DNA of 44,511 nucleotides. Source: Comamonadaceae bacterium (GTDB lineage: Bacteria > Pseudomonadota > Gammaproteobacteria > Burkholderiales > Burkholderiaceae_C). Positions 19,101 to 30,836 of this stretch are shown here, piece after piece. Below the pieces are notes generated by a model. That model had not been told where the DNA came from and did not search any database. It saw only the letters and a program-made list of their open reading frames with translations. The position numbers and the translations under genes are program-made. Every line of letters starts with the position of its first letter. The stretch's first letter is position 1. Where the stretch lies: positions 1 to 44,511 of the forward strand of contig CANJOS010000006.1 of the NCBI GenBank assembly GCA_947476015.1, in the 5' to 3' direction.

Positions 19101-20383
19101 TCACCTTATGGACTCGCATCTCAAACTGGGCGTCTGACCTGCTCAGTCGTGCGCAGGGGGGTGGATCAATGCAAGCTGCCTCTGAAATGGGTTTGCCAGT
19201 TAATTTAGGTAGCTACGACTATGCCAAAGGCACCAAGGGGCAGGGCAAGATTCAAAACATCGACCCAACCTTGGTTTGGGTGGTGGTGACCTTGTTGATG
19301 TGGGGAATGATCATGGTGTATTCCGCCAGCATTGCCATGCCAGACAACCCTAAGTTTGCGCGATACGCCCAAACACATTTCTTGTTTCGCCATGTCATTG
19401 CCATCGTGATTGGATTTGGTGTGGCTTTGTTGGCATTCCAAGTGCCCTTGGAAATTTGGGAAAAAAATGCGAGGCCCTTGTTTATCTTTTCCTTGGTGTT
19501 ACTGGCAGCAGTGCTCATTCCCTATGTTGGCAAAGATGTGAATGGCGCGCGCCGTTGGATATCTCTGGGTGTGATGAATTTTCAGCCCTCTGAGTTTGCC
19601 AAACTTGCCGTGATCATTTATGCCTCCGATTACATGGTTCGCAAGATGGAAGTGAAAGAGCGTTTCTTCCGTGCGGTGCTACCTATGGGCGCAGCGGTGG
19701 GCTTAGCAGGTATCTTTTTGTTGGCTGAACCCGATATGGGGGCCTTCTTGGTCATCGCCATCATTGCCATGGGTATTTTATTTTTAGGTGGCGTGAATGC
19801 GCGCATGTTCTTTTTGATCTTGGCCATCTTGGTTTTTGCATTTGCCATGATCATTGCGGCGTCACCTTGGCGGCGTGACCGAATTTTTGCTTACTTGGAC
19901 CCTTGGGATCCCACGCACGCTTTGGGCAAAGGTTATCAGCTGTCTCACTCGCTCATTGCCATTGGTCGAGGGGAAATTTTTGGTGTGGGATTGGGCGGCA
20001 GTGTGGAGAAATTGCATTGGTTGCCTGAAGCACATACCGATTTCTTGTTGGCTGTGATCGGTGAAGAGTTTGGCTTGGTGGGTGTGTTGGCCGTCATTGG
20101 CATGTTCTTGTGGCTCAGTCGCCGAATCATGGTGATTGGTCGCCAAGCCTTGGCATTGGACCGAACCTTTGCCGGCTTGGTGGCGCAAGGTGTTGGAATT
20201 TGGATTGGCTTCCAATCCTTCATCAACATGGGCGTGAACCTCGGTGCATTGCCCACCAAAGGCTTGACTTTGCCACTCATGAGTTATGGCGGCTCGGCCA
20301 TTTTGATGAACATGGTGGCCATTGCCATCGTGCTGCGAATAGATTCTGAAAACAAGCAAATGATGCGGGGAGGCCGCTCATGA
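19097..20383 (+). CDS. ftsW: lipid II polymerase (SEDS) FtsW
   Basis: SEDS motifs [50 protein letters not shown] start overlapping the murD stop. Confidence 0.96.
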   Translation: MITLWTRISNWASDLLSRAQGGGSMQAASEMGLPVNLGSYDYAKGTKGQGKIQNIDPTLVWVVVTLLMWGMIMVYSASIAMPDNPKFARYAQTHFLFRHVIAIVIGFGVALLAFQVPLEIWEKNARPLFIFSLVLLAAVLIPYVGKDVNGARRWISLGVMNFQPSEFAKLAVIIYASDYMVRKMEVKERFFRAVLPMGAAVGLAGIFLLAEPDMGAFLVIAIIAMGILFLGGVNARMFFLILAILVFAFAMIIAASPWRRDRIFAYLDPWDPTHALGKGYQLSHSLIAIGRGEIFGVGLGGSVEKLHWLPEAHTDFLLAVIGEEFGLVGVLAVIGMFLWLSRRIMVIGRQALALDRTFAGLVAQGVGIWIGFQSFINMGVNLGALPTKGLTLPLMSYGGSAILMNMVAIAIVLRIDSENKQMMRGGRS

Positions 20384-21441
20384 GTCGTTGCGCTTTGATC
20401 ATGGCGGGCGGTACGGGGGGCCACATTTTCCCAGGCCTTGCAGTGGCAGAGTCCTTGCGTGATGCTGGGTGGCGCGTGCACTGGTTGGGTGTTCCTGGCA
20501 ATATGGAAAGCCAGTGGGTACCCCAACGCGGCTTTGCATTTGAGCCTGTTGAGTTTGCTGGCGTGCGTGGCAAGGGTTTGCTCAGCTTCGGCCTGCTCCC
20601 CCTTAAATTACTCAAAGCATTCTGGCAAAGCCTGCAAGTGGTCAGGCGTGTGAAGCCCAATGTGGTGGTGGGGTTGGGGGGCTACATCACCTTTCCAGGC
20701 GGCATGATGTCGGTGCTCATGGGCAAGCCTTTGGTTCTACACGAGCAAAATTCAGTAGCCGGCTTGGCCAACAAAGTCTTGGCAGGAGTGGCCGATCGCA
20801 TTTACAGCGCATTTCCCGATGTCCTTCAAAAAGGCATTTGGGTGGGCAATCCTTTGCGCCAAGAATTCTTGAACAAGCCATCGCCCACCGATCGTTTTGC
20901 AGGTCGAACAGGGCCTCTCAAATTATGGGTTGTGGGTGGAAGCTTGGGAGCCCAAGCACTCAACGACATCGTTCCCAAAGCTTTGGCACTGTTACAAGAA
21001 GACCAGCGACCCGTGGTGGTTCATCAAAGTGGCGCCAAACAAATTGACACATTGCGTGCCAACTACGCTCAGGCAGGCGTGCAAGCTGAGTTAACCCCCT
21101 TCATTGATGACACTGCGCAAGCCTTTGCTGACGCAGACTTGATCATTTGCAGATCGGGTGCCAGCACTGTCACAGAAATTGCTGCCATTGGCGCCGCCGC
21201 AGTTTATGTACCTTTCCCCTTTGCCGTGGACGACCACCAAACCACCAACGCCAATTTTTTAGTGAAGCAAGGTGCCGGCTGGCTGATGCCACAAGCTCAG
21301 TTAACGCCAGAAATTTTGGCTGAACGTTTGGGCAGTATCACCCGCGAAGAATTGTTGACCTGTGCTGAAAAAGCCTGGACTTTGAAAAAGACCCAAGCGA
21401 CCCGCGAAGTGGTGGCTGCATGCGAGGCCTTGGCAGCATGA
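20380..21441 (+). CDS. murG: UDP-GlcNAc:lipid I N-acetylglucosaminyltransferase MurG
   Basis: [56 protein letters not shown]. Confidence 0.97.
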   Translation: MSRCALIMAGGTGGHIFPGLAVAESLRDAGWRVHWLGVPGNMESQWVPQRGFAFEPVEFAGVRGKGLLSFGLLPLKLLKAFWQSLQVVRRVKPNVVVGLGGYITFPGGMMSVLMGKPLVLHEQNSVAGLANKVLAGVADRIYSAFPDVLQKGIWVGNPLRQEFLNKPSPTDRFAGRTGPLKLWVVGGSLGAQALNDIVPKALALLQEDQRPVVVHQSGAKQIDTLRANYAQAGVQAELTPFIDDTAQAFADADLIICRSGASTVTEIAAIGAAAVYVPFPFAVDDHQTTNANFLVKQGAGWLMPQAQLTPEILAERLGSITREELLTCAEKAWTLKKTQATREVVAACEALAA

Positions 21442-22847
21442 AACACGCCATCCGTCATATTCACTTCATCGGCGTTGGCGGCGCTGGCATGAGTGGCATT
21501 GCCGAAGTTTTGTTCAATTTGGGTTACATCATTTCAGGCTCTGACTTGTCTGACAGCAGCACCTTGCGCAGGCTGGCAGGGTTGGGGATTCAGACGAATG
21601 TGGGTCACAGTGCCGAAAACGTTCAGGGCGCGGATGCAGTCGTTACTTCCACTGCTGTGAAAGCTGATAACCCTGAGGTGATCGCGGCACGTGCTCGTCA
21701 TATTCCGGTCGTGCCCCGCGCTTTCATGTTGGCTGAATTGATGCGCATGAAGCAAGGTGTGGCCATTGCGGGCACCCATGGCAAAACCACCACCACCAGC
21801 TTGGTGGCCAGTGTCTTGGCTGAAGGCGGACTGGACCCTACTTTTGTGATTGGGGGCCGTTTGAACAGTGCCGGCAGCAACGCCAAATTGGGCACCGGTG
21901 ATTACATTGTGGTGGAGGCCGATGAGTCGGATGCCTCTTTCCTCAACTTGCTTCCTGTCATGGCGGTGGTCACCAACATCGATACCGACCACATGGAAAC
22001 ATATGGCCATGACTTCGCAAAGCTGAAGGCAGCCTTTGTTGAATTTCTGCACCGGATGCCTTTTTATGGCACGGCCATTGTGTGCTCGGATGATGCGGGC
22101 GTCCTAAGCATTTTGGGCGATTTGGCAAGACCGATCACCACCTATGGTTTGAAGGAAGGTGCGCAAATTCGGGCCATCGATGTACATGCTGAGAACGGTC
22201 AAATGCGATTCACCGTGCAGCGTCGAAATGGCGTGACCCTGCCAGACTTGCCGGTGGTGCTGAATTTACCTGGCGAGCACAATGTGTTGAACGCGTTGGC
22301 GGCCATCTCGGTGGCGGTAGAACTGAGTGTTGATGATGCCGCTGTTCAGCGTGCATTGGCGAACTTTAAAGGCGTGGGTAGGCGCTTCCAGCGTTACGGC
22401 GAAGTGAAGCTGTTGAACCAAAAGGGCCACTTCACCTTGATTGATGATTACGGTCACCACCCCGTTGAGATGGCGGCCACATTGGCGGCTGCGCGAGGGG
22501 CTTTCCCGGGTCGACGTTTGGTGCTTTCATTCCAACCCCATCGCTACACTCGGACGCGCGATTGTTTTGAAGATTTTGTCACCGTCATCAGCCAGGGTGC
22601 CGATGCCCTTTTGCTGTCTGAAGTTTATGCGGCGGGTGAAGCACCGATTGTGGCGGCCGACAGTCGATCTTTAGCACGTGCTTTGCGTGTCGTTGGAAAG
22701 ATTGAACCTGTCTTTGTCGATAAAATTGAGGCCATGGCGCAGGCTATTTTTGACAATGCGAAAGACGGCGATGTCGTCATTTGCATGGGTGCTGGCTCGA
22801 TTGGCAGTGTGCCAAGTCAAGTTCAAAAAATGGGAGGTAGCGCATGA
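21438..22847 (+). CDS. murC: UDP-N-acetylmuramate-L-alanine ligase MurC
   Basis: [49 protein letters not shown]. Start at ATG 21438 (ATGA overlap). Confidence 0.97.
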   Translation: MKHAIRHIHFIGVGGAGMSGIAEVLFNLGYIISGSDLSDSSTLRRLAGLGIQTNVGHSAENVQGADAVVTSTAVKADNPEVIAARARHIPVVPRAFMLAELMRMKQGVAIAGTHGKTTTTSLVASVLAEGGLDPTFVIGGRLNSAGSNAKLGTGDYIVVEADESDASFLNLLPVMAVVTNIDTDHMETYGHDFAKLKAAFVEFLHRMPFYGTAIVCSDDAGVLSILGDLARPITTYGLKEGAQIRAIDVHAENGQMRFTVQRRNGVTLPDLPVVLNLPGEHNVLNALAAISVAVELSVDDAAVQRALANFKGVGRRFQRYGEVKLLNQKGHFTLIDDYGHHPVEMAATLAAARGAFPGRRLVLSFQPHRYTRTRDCFEDFVTVISQGADALLLSEVYAAGEAPIVAADSRSLARALRVVGKIEPVFVDKIEAMAQAIFDNAKDGDVVICMGAGSIGSVPSQVQKMGGSA

Positions 22848-23821
22848 CCGGAGCGCCTTTCAATTTTGGCAAAGTCGCAGTGCTCATGGGGGGTCGATCG
22901 GCTGAGCGTGAAGTTTCTTTCATGTCTGGCAAAGGTGTACTGGCTGCGCTCAAATCCAAAGGCATTGATGCCCATGCTTTCGATCCTGCTGAGCGCAACT
23001 TGCTCGACTTGAAAAAAGAGGGTTTCCAGCGCTGCTTTATTGCGTTGCATGGTCGTTTTGGGGAAGATGGCACTGTTCAGGGTGCACTCGAATTGATGGG
23101 CATTCCTTACACGGGTTCGGGTGTCATGGCCTCCAGTATTGCCATTGACAAAACCATGACCAAACGTGTGTGGCTGTCAGAAAACATTCCAACGCCGCGC
23201 TATGTCCTGCTCAAGAAAGACGATCTGAGCGCAGCCGCACAAGCCATTGTGTTGCAAACTTTGGGCTTGCCACTCATCGTCAAGCCAGCACGCGAAGGCT
23301 CCTCGATTGGCGTGTTTAAAGTGACGCAAGTGAGCGAGTTGTTACATGCTTTGAAAGAGGCTGGCCAATGCGATGCCGATATTTTGTGCGAGCAATTCAT
23401 TGCGGGCGATGAAGTGACATGCCCTGTATTGGGTGAAGGTGAAACAGCTGAAGTTCTGCCGATCATTCGCATTGTTGCGCCCGCTGGTAATTACGACTAT
23501 CAAAACAAGTATTTCACCGACGACACCCAATACCTCATCCCTTCGGGTTTGCCAGAGGCAGAAGAAAAATTGATTCAGGCCCATGTCTTGAAGGCCTATC
23601 AAGTGTTGGGTTGCAAAGGTTGGGGCCGTGTAGATGTGATGATTGATGCCCAATCGCGCAAACCCTATTTACTGGAAATTAACACATCACCTGGCATGAC
23701 TGGCCATTCTTTGGTCCCTATGTCGGCCAAAGCGGCTGGCATGAATTACGAAAACCTTTGCCTGCATTTGTTGGCCCATGCCAGTCTAGAGCTTCCTGCA
23801 GAGTACAAGGAGGCTGCATGA
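22844..23821 (+). CDS. ddl: D-alanine-D-alanine ligase
   Basis: [58 protein letters not shown]. Confidence 0.95.
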   Translation: MTGAPFNFGKVAVLMGGRSAEREVSFMSGKGVLAALKSKGIDAHAFDPAERNLLDLKKEGFQRCFIALHGRFGEDGTVQGALELMGIPYTGSGVMASSIAIDKTMTKRVWLSENIPTPRYVLLKKDDLSAAAQAIVLQTLGLPLIVKPAREGSSIGVFKVTQVSELLHALKEAGQCDADILCEQFIAGDEVTCPVLGEGETAEVLPIIRIVAPAGNYDYQNKYFTDDTQYLIPSGLPEAEEKLIQAHVLKAYQVLGCKGWGRVDVMIDAQSRKPYLLEINTSPGMTGHSLVPMSAKAAGMNYENLCLHLLAHASLELPAEYKEAA

Positions 23822-24600
23822 AAAAACCCATCGTGCTGCCTATGGATGTGCGCCTGATGCAATGGACATCGGTGCTGATGTTTGGACTGGCCTTTGTCAT
23901 GTGTGTTGCCAGTGGCATGGGTTGGCTGCTCCGTCATCCTGTTTTTTCCATTCAAGGTATCACTGTGCGCGGCGATGTGACTCACAGCAATGTCGTGACG
24001 CTGCGTGCCAATGTGGTTCCTCAGTTGAGTGGTAATTTCTTTACCCTGAACTTGTTTCAGGCGCGCCAAGCCTTTGAGCAAATACCTTGGATTCGAACAG
24101 CCCTGGTCCGGCGCGAGTTTCCCAATCGGCTCGCCGTCACCTTGGAAGAGTTTCAACCCGTGGCTCAGTGGGGCGTAGAAGGCGATGGCAAATTTCTCAG
24201 CGCAGAAGGCGCTGTGTTTGAAGTGAATGCAGACGATGTGGACATCGACACACTGCCCACGCTGAAAGGCCCTGAGTCTCAGGCTAAGCTGGTTTTGGAA
24301 ATGTACAAACACATTAAGCCGATGTTCGCCAAGATGGACATGAACATTGAGAAGCTAGAACTGAGTCAACGCGGCAGTTGGTCGGCGCAATTAGAAACAG
24401 GTGCCATCGTGGAGTTGGGCCATGGCTCACTCCCAGAAATGGGTGAAAGGCTCCAGTTGTTTTTCAAAACTTTGACACAAGTGGCATCACGCTATGGACG
24501 CACGGCAGCATCCCTGTTGTCAGCTGATTTGAGATATGAAAGCGGCTATGCCTTGCGCTTAAGAGGGGTGAGTACTTTAGAGAGTTTGAAAAAACCTTGA
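23818..24600 (+). CDS. ftsQ: cell division protein FtsQ
   Basis: Single TM plus POTRA ([19 protein letters not shown]); between ddl and ftsA. Start at ATG 23818. Confidence 0.93.
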   Translation: MKKPIVLPMDVRLMQWTSVLMFGLAFVMCVASGMGWLLRHPVFSIQGITVRGDVTHSNVVTLRANVVPQLSGNFFTLNLFQARQAFEQIPWIRTALVRREFPNRLAVTLEEFQPVAQWGVEGDGKFLSAEGAVFEVNADDVDIDTLPTLKGPESQAKLVLEMYKHIKPMFAKMDMNIEKLELSQRGSWSAQLETGAIVELGHGSLPEMGERLQLFFKTLTQVASRYGRTAASLLSADLRYESGYALRLRGVSTLESLKKP

Positions 24601-24638
24601 ACAGACGATTGAAGATTTAGAAAAGAACGGTTGAATAT

Positions 24639-25868
24639 ATGGCTAAAGAATACAAAGATTTGGTATTTGGACTTGACATTGGAACTTCCAAGGTCATGGT
24701 GATGGTGGCCGAAGTCATGCCGGGTGGCGAACTGAAGTTGGCAGGCATGGGTGTGGCCCCAGGTAATGGCTTGAAACGAGGTGTGGTTGTGAACATAGAA
24801 GCCACCGTTCAAAGCATCCAGCAGGCTTTGAAAGAGGCGGAGTTGATGGCGGATTGCAAAATCACGCGCGTGAACACTGGCATCACGGGCAGTCATATTC
24901 GCGGGCTGAATTCAAGCGGCATGGTGGCGGTCAAAGACAAAGAAGTGACCCCAGCCGATGTGGCACGTGTTGTAGAAACCGCCAGAGCCATCAATATTTC
25001 TTCTGATCAACGCTTGTTGTTGGTGGTGCCACAAGAGTTCATGATTGACGGACAAGACGTGAAAGAACCCATTGGCATGAGCGGCATGCGTTTAGAAGCC
25101 AAGGTGCACATTGTCACTGGCTCGCAAAGTGCGGCCGAGAACATCATCAAATGTGTGCGTCGATGCGGCTTGGAAGTTGACCAGCTCTTGCTCAACCCCT
25201 TGTCGTCCAGCTTGGCGGTGTTGACGGAAGATGAGCGTGAGTTGGGCGTGGCCTGCGTTGACATTGGCGCGGGCACGACCGATGTGGTTATTTTTACCAA
25301 TGGTGCCATTCGTCACACAGCATCTATTCCCATTGCAGGTGATTTAATCACCAGCGACATTGCCATGGCCTTGCGCACGCCCACCAAAGACGCCGAAGAC
25401 ATTAAGGTCGAAAGCGGATGTGCCAAGCAATTGCTGGCCGATCCTGAAGCACAAGTTGAAGTCCCAGGACTGGGCGACCGCTCCCCTCGTTTGTTATCGA
25501 AGCAAGCGTTGGCGGGTGTCATTGAGCCACGTGTGGAAGAAATTTTCTCACTGGTTCAACAGGTTATTCGTGAGTCAGGCTATGAAGAAGTCTTGTCCTC
25601 AGGCATTGTGCTCACAGGTGGCAGTGCGGTCATGCCTGGCATGGTCGAGCTGGGCGAGGATATTTTCCTCAAGCCTGTTCGCCGAGGCGTTCCCATTTAC
25701 AGCGGAGCCTTGTCCGACATGGTCATTCGCCCCCAAGTGGCCACCGTGATGGGCTTGATGGAAGAAGCCCGTTTGGCCCGTTTAAGAGGTTTCAAAGTTT
25801 CCCAGAAGAAGGGCTCCATGAACAACGCTTTCACTCGCGTGAAAGATTTCATTGTGGGGAATTTCTGA
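24639..25868 (+). CDS. ftsA: cell division protein FtsA
   Basis: VFGLDIGTSKVMVMVAEV, CVDIGAGTTDVVIF, GIVLTGGSAVMPGM. Confidence 0.97.
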   Translation: MAKEYKDLVFGLDIGTSKVMVMVAEVMPGGELKLAGMGVAPGNGLKRGVVVNIEATVQSIQQALKEAELMADCKITRVNTGITGSHIRGLNSSGMVAVKDKEVTPADVARVVETARAINISSDQRLLLVVPQEFMIDGQDVKEPIGMSGMRLEAKVHIVTGSQSAAENIIKCVRRCGLEVDQLLLNPLSSSLAVLTEDERELGVACVDIGAGTTDVVIFTNGAIRHTASIPIAGDLITSDIAMALRTPTKDAEDIKVESGCAKQLLADPEAQVEVPGLGDRSPRLLSKQALAGVIEPRVEEIFSLVQQVIRESGYEEVLSSGIVLTGGSAVMPGMVELGEDIFLKPVRRGVPIYSGALSDMVIRPQVATVMGLMEEARLARLRGFKVSQKKGSMNNAFTRVKDFIVGNF

Positions 25869-25993
25869 TGGACTGGCGAAAACCTTACTTGGCAAGGGGG
25901 AGTCCTCATCAGCGATGTTGAATTCCTCTGAACAAAAAAACAAATTTTTCAAAATCAATATTTAGGCAACTGCAACAGTTTTAGGAGAGCACC

Positions 25994-27217
25994 ATGAGCA
26001 TTGAAATGATCCAAGTCGAAGAGTTTAATCAAGGAACGCAAATTAAAGTGATCGGCGTGGGCGGTGGCGGCGGCAACGCCGTCGAGCACATGATTGAGCG
26101 CAACGTTCAAGGCGTTGAATTCATTTGCGCCAATACCGATGCGCAAGCATTGGCTCGCAGTGCAGCGCACCGCTTTATTCAACTGGGTCACACTGGCTTG
26201 GGCGCTGGCAGCAAACCAGAAAAAGGCCGTGATGCGGCTGAAGAAGCCATTGAAGACATTCGGGCAGCCATTGACGGCGCACACATGCTGTTCATCACGG
26301 CAGGGATGGGCGGCGGTACAGGTACTGGCGCTGCTCCCGTGATTGCACGCGTTGCGAAGGAAATGGGCATCCTCACCGTGGGTGTCGTGACGAAGCCTTT
26401 CGACTTTGAAGGCGGTCGCCGCATGGCCAGCGCTGAATCAGGTTTGGCTGAATTGGAAGCCAATGTGGACTCATTGATCGTGGTTCTCAATGAGAAACTG
26501 ATGGAATTGCCAGGTGGCGAGGACATGACACAAGACGAAGCTTTTGCACATGCCAACGATGTGCTCAAAAATGCAGTGGGCGGTATTGCTGAAATCATCA
26601 ATGTCCCTGGTCACGTGAACGTTGACTTTGAAGACGTTCGCACGGTGATGGGTGAGCCTGGCAAAGCCATGATGGGGACAGCTTCTGCCAGCGGTCCTGA
26701 TCGTGCACGCATTGCATCTGAGCAAGCGGTGGCTTGCCCCTTGTTAGAGGGCATCGACTTGTCGGGTGCCAAAGGCGTATTGGTGTTGATCAGCGCTGCC
26801 AAAGGATCTCTCAAATTGAGTGAATCCAAACAAGCCATGAACACCATTCGTGCTTATGCTTCTGAGAGCGCACACGTCATTTACGGCACAGCCTACGACG
26901 AAAGTTTGGGCGAAGAAATCCGCGTGACCGTGGTGGCCACAGGCTTGTCAAGCCAAAGTGTTCGCCGCACAGCGCCGCCATTCCAAGTGTTGCGCACGGG
27001 AACTGACAACGTGCCATTCACTGTAGACGCACATGACGCAGTGTCTCCCAAGTTGGGGGGGCAAGGCCCTGCCTTGGGCGGTGACTACGGTCGTTTGAAC
27101 ACGCCGAGCGTGTGGCGCACCAACCGCACTCAAGCTGCCGCCAAAGTGGATGGCATGGCTTCTGCCGGCATGGACGACATTGAGATCCCAGCGTTCTTGC
27201 GCAAGCAGGCTGACTGA
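25994..27217 (+). CDS. ftsZ: cell division GTPase FtsZ
   Basis: KVIGVGGGGGNAV, GMGGGTGTGAAPV, C-terminal conserved peptide DDIEIPAFLRKQ. SD TAGGAGAG. Confidence 0.99.
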   Translation: MSIEMIQVEEFNQGTQIKVIGVGGGGGNAVEHMIERNVQGVEFICANTDAQALARSAAHRFIQLGHTGLGAGSKPEKGRDAAEEAIEDIRAAIDGAHMLFITAGMGGGTGTGAAPVIARVAKEMGILTVGVVTKPFDFEGGRRMASAESGLAELEANVDSLIVVLNEKLMELPGGEDMTQDEAFAHANDVLKNAVGGIAEIINVPGHVNVDFEDVRTVMGEPGKAMMGTASASGPDRARIASEQAVACPLLEGIDLSGAKGVLVLISAAKGSLKLSESKQAMNTIRAYASESAHVIYGTAYDESLGEEIRVTVVATGLSSQSVRRTAPPFQVLRTGTDNVPFTVDAHDAVSPKLGGQGPALGGDYGRLNTPSVWRTNRTQAAAKVDGMASAGMDDIEIPAFLRKQAD

Positions 27218-27273
27218 TTTTTTCAAACAGTGGGTCTTAAAACCCTCTTCAAGCAAGCCTGGGCCTGAGAAAT

Positions 27274-27279
27274 TAAAAT
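27274..27279 (+). promoter_or_regulatory. candidate -10 (TAAAAT), 6 nt before the lpxC ATG
   Basis: TAAAAT-CAGACC-ATG; no SD. Confidence 0.5.
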
Positions 27280-27285
27280 CAGACC

Positions 27286-28209
27286 ATGCTTGCTCAAAGA
27301 ACCATCAAAACCCTCACACAGGCTGTGGGTGTGGGTTTGCACAGTGGCCAGCGTGTTGAACTCACGCTGAGGCCCGCTGCGCCCAATTCGGGCATTGTGT
27401 TTCGGCGCGTCGATTTGGCCGAACCTGTCGACATTCACATTTCTGCGCAAAGTGTCACGGACACCCGATTGGCATCTACCATTTCCAGTGGCCAAGCCAA
27501 AGTTCACACCGTTGAACATTTGATGTCGGCCTGTGCAGGCTTGGGCATTGACAACTTGGTCATCGATATCACGGCAGAAGAAGTGCCTATTCTGGATGGC
27601 TCGGCCTCCTCATTTGTGTTTCTGCTTCAAAGCGCCGGCATTGAATTGCAGAAAGTGCCCAAGCAGTTCATCCGTGTTTTAAAAACAGTGGAAGTGAAAG
27701 ACGGTCAAGGCGAGAACATCAAGTGGGCCAAGTTAGAGCCTTACAACGGCTACCGACTCAGTTTTGAAATTGATTTTCACCACCCTGCAGTCGACTCCAC
27801 AGGGCAGCAGGTGGTGTTTGACATGGGGCGCGACGTGTATGCCCGAGACATCGCAAGGGCGCGCACCTTTGGCTTTACCAAGGACGTTGAAATGCTGCGC
27901 TCCAATGGTTTGGCTTTGGGCGGTGGTTTAGACAATGCCATCGTGATGGACGACTACAAAGTGCTGAACAGCGATGGCCTGCGCTATGACGACGAATTTG
28001 TGAAACACAAAATCTTAGACGCCATGGGTGATTTGTACTTGGTGGGCAAACCCTTGATTGCCAGTTACACCGCGTTTCGCTCGGGACACGCCATGAACAA
28101 CCAACTCCTCAGGGCATTGCTGGACCAGCCTGAGGCCTATGAAATCGTCAGTTTCGATGATGTTAAAAAAGCCCCTGAGGGTTTTGCGTTGCCGGTTCGG
28201 GCTTGGTGA
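27286..28209 (+). CDS. lpxC: UDP-3-O-acyl-N-acetylglucosamine deacetylase LpxC
   Basis: [70 protein letters not shown]. Confidence 0.97.
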   Translation: MLAQRTIKTLTQAVGVGLHSGQRVELTLRPAAPNSGIVFRRVDLAEPVDIHISAQSVTDTRLASTISSGQAKVHTVEHLMSACAGLGIDNLVIDITAEEVPILDGSASSFVFLLQSAGIELQKVPKQFIRVLKTVEVKDGQGENIKWAKLEPYNGYRLSFEIDFHHPAVDSTGQQVVFDMGRDVYARDIARARTFGFTKDVEMLRSNGLALGGGLDNAIVMDDYKVLNSDGLRYDDEFVKHKILDAMGDLYLVGKPLIASYTAFRSGHAMNNQLLRALLDQPEAYEIVSFDDVKKAPEGFALPVRAW

Positions 28210-28219
28210 ATTTTTCAAA

Positions 28220-29449
28220 ATGACCACAACAACTCAGCCGTCTTTGAAAGACTTGCTGTCACATCAACCCTTTCTTCGTTTCTGGTTGGCTCGCTTGGCT
28301 GGCATTTGCGCCAATCAAATGTTGATGGTGGCCTTGGCATGGCACATGTATGAATTAACCGGCAGTGCCTGGGATTTGGGTTTGGTGGGCTTGTTTCAAT
28401 TTGTGCCCGCCTTGATTCTGACTTTGCCTGCAGGCCATGTCGTCGACAGGTTTCATAAACTGCACATTTATGCAGCCTGCATGCTCATTCAGGCAGCGGT
28501 TGCAGCGCTCTTGGTTTGGGGCACTCACTCTGATGCCGTCAACCGTGAATGGGTCTTGTTTGTCTCTGCTGTGTTGGGCATGGTGCGGTCTTTTCAAATG
28601 CCCACCCAGCAAGCGCTCACCCCACATTTGGTGCCGCCCAATTTGATGCAACGCGCTGTGGCCCTCAGCTCCTCGGGCGTTCAAGTGGCCGTCATTGGTG
28701 GTCCTGCACTGGGGGGTCTTTTGTATGCCGTGCATGTCAATGCGGTGTATGTGATTTGCGCGGTCTTGCTCATGATGGCTTTTTTCTTGACCCTCACTGT
28801 TCGATATAAGCACAAGCCCTCCAACGCTGCTGACGATTGGCACAGTGTTCTGGCGGGCGCTTATTTCGTGTGGCATCACAAGGTGCTGTTGGGTGCTGTG
28901 GCATTGGATTTATTTGCCGTTTTATTGGGCGGCGTGACGGCCTTGCTGCCCATTTACGCCAAGGATATTTTGCACACAGGCCCAGAAGGGCTGGGTATTC
29001 TGCGATCGGCACCTGCCGTGGGGGCCTTGGTGATGGCGGGTCTGCTGACGCAATGGCCGATTGAAAGACGCGTCGGCAAATGGCTTCTTATTTCGGTAGC
29101 CGTTTTCGGATTGGCCAATTTTGTGTTTGGACTGTCAACTCACATGGGCTTGTCGATTGCCGCGCTCATGGTCGCTGGTGCAGCAGACAACGTCAGTGTG
29201 GTCACTCGCTTGACCTTGCTTCAGCTTGAGACACCCGAGGACATGCGGGGTCGGGTGGCTGCCGTGAATTCAATTTTCATTGGTGCATCCAACCAATTGG
29301 GTGAGTTTGAATCGGGCGCAACGGCGGCGCTCTGGGGGCCAGTGGCATCGGTACTTTTTGGCGGTTTGGCCACAGTCGGTGTGGCGCTTGCGGCTGTGAA
29401 GGTTTTCCCAGACTTGGCGAACAGAGACCGCATGCTGATACCGAAATAA
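28220..29449 (+). CDS. MFS transporter (EntS-like)
   Basis: LRFWLARLAGICANQMLMVALAWHMYELTGSAWDLGLVGL, about 12 hydrophobic segments. The start is re-set to 28220 after lpxC. Confidence 0.88.
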   Translation: MTTTTQPSLKDLLSHQPFLRFWLARLAGICANQMLMVALAWHMYELTGSAWDLGLVGLFQFVPALILTLPAGHVVDRFHKLHIYAACMLIQAAVAALLVWGTHSDAVNREWVLFVSAVLGMVRSFQMPTQQALTPHLVPPNLMQRAVALSSSGVQVAVIGGPALGGLLYAVHVNAVYVICAVLLMMAFFLTLTVRYKHKPSNAADDWHSVLAGAYFVWHHKVLLGAVALDLFAVLLGGVTALLPIYAKDILHTGPEGLGILRSAPAVGALVMAGLLTQWPIERRVGKWLLISVAVFGLANFVFGLSTHMGLSIAALMVAGAADNVSVVTRLTLLQLETPEDMRGRVAAVNSIFIGASNQLGEFESGATAALWGPVASVLFGGLATVGVALAAVKVFPDLANRDRMLIPK

Positions 29450-29487
29450 AGCGCCTTGAATGCAGAGGCCAATTGTCTGCGCAGGAC

Positions 29488-30036
29488 CTAATGGCTTCGA
29501 CCATCCCTGTACATGCCGTGTGTTTTCCGGTTGAGCAGGTCCAAGGCCGCCAGTTTGTTCATAGAAGGGCTTGCGTGTGCATGCGTGATGGCCAAACCCA
29601 GCGCGTCCGCGGCATCAGGCCCTGGCACAGAAGGCAGTTTGAGCATGCGTTTGACCATCTCCTGAACTTGTGACTTGGCAGCTCTGCCTTGGCCGGTGAT
29701 GGCTTTTTTCATTTGCAAAGCGGTGTATTCCGCCACAGGCAAATTGCAAGAAACCAAAGCGGTGAGGCAGCAGCCTCGAGCTTGTCCTAAGAGCAATGTG
29801 GCTTGGGGGTTCACATTGACAAAAACAATCTCTACCGATGCCGATGAGGGTTGATAACGTTGGTTGATTTCGAGAATGCCGTCAAAAATGACTTTCAATC
29901 GATGGGGTAAGTGACCCTGGTGAACCTTGTCAGTTTGAATGACGCCACTGGCCACGTAGGTGAGTTGGGAGCCCTGCACATCAATCACACCAAAACCGGT
30001 GGTTTGCAAGCCAGGATCGATACCAAGAATTCTCAT
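29488..30036 (-). CDS. ruvC: crossover junction endodeoxyribonuclease RuvC
   Basis: [56 protein letters not shown]. Confidence 0.96.
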   Translation of the reverse strand: MRILGIDPGLQTTGFGVIDVQGSQLTYVASGVIQTDKVHQGHLPHRLKVIFDGILEINQRYQPSSASVEIVFVNVNPQATLLLGQARGCCLTALVSCNLPVAEYTALQMKKAITGQGRAAKSQVQEMVKRMLKLPSVPGPDAADALGLAITHAHASPSMNKLAALDLLNRKTHGMYRDGRSH

Positions 30037-30057
30037 GGGCTTATTTTGCGTGCTTGT

Positions 30058-30804
30058 TCATGGCAATGCAACATCGTTCATGCGCAACATGATGGTCTGA
30101 GCACGATCGCTTAAGTAAACAGATTGGGGCAGCTTTTCAAAATACCGCGGCCGCGGCAACATGACGGCCAAACGCGCCGATTCCCATGCGGTGAGTTTCC
30201 CTGCTGATTTCTGAAAGTAGTGTTGCGCTGCTGCTTCTGCTCCAAAAACACCTTGACCCCATTCAACATGGTTCAAGTAAAGCGTGAGAATTTCTTGTTT
30301 GCTTAAAAAAGACTCCAAAGCCAGTGTGATCACCCACTCTTGTGCTTTGCGAAGCATGGTTCTCTCGCCGGTGAGCAATAAATTTTTCGCCAACTGTTGT
30401 GTGATGGTGGAGCCGCCCACAATTTTGGGTGCGACTGTTTTAGCGTCTTTCTTGGCTGCAGCCATGGCGTCTAGTTTGGCTTGGGCTTTGGAATTTTTAC
30501 GCCATGCTTTTTCAATCGATTCCCACCAAACACCATTGTGCTGTGTAAAGGCGCTGTCCTCGGATGCCAGCACCGCACGTTTGAGTTGCGTTGAAATTTG
30601 GTCGGCAGAGTTCCATTTCTGTCGCCATTGCAAACTGCCTGGTGCAGCGATCATTTGCCAAGCTTGAGATCGCTCAAAGGCCGTTGAACTGGGGTTCACC
30701 CAAGCCATGAAGGCAACACGGCCTGCCATGAAAACTTGCAGCAATATCAGACTGACAAGCACAAGACCTGCCCATTGTTTAAGTGCAATAAAAAGATGAC
30801 GCAT
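30058..30804 (-). CDS. mtgA: monofunctional biosynthetic peptidoglycan transglycosylase
   Basis: VLASEDSAFTQHNGVWW, GGSTITQQLAKNLLLTGERT, LYLNHVEWGQGVFGAEAAAQHYF. Confidence 0.94.
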   Translation of the reverse strand: MRHLFIALKQWAGLVLVSLILLQVFMAGRVAFMAWVNPSSTAFERSQAWQMIAAPGSLQWRQKWNSADQISTQLKRAVLASEDSAFTQHNGVWWESIEKAWRKNSKAQAKLDAMAAAKKDAKTVAPKIVGGSTITQQLAKNLLLTGERTMLRKAQEWVITLALESFLSKQEILTLYLNHVEWGQGVFGAEAAAQHYFQKSAGKLTAWESARLAVMLPRPRYFEKLPQSVYLSDRAQTIMLRMNDVALP

Positions 30805-30836
30805 GGTCAATTGCAAGAGGGGTGACGCATTGCTGA

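Noticed and set aside
25869-25993. ftsA-ftsZ gap as a structured regulatory RNA
   Set aside because: A-rich gap likely with a local ftsZ promoter; no convincing stem or repeated motif by eye.
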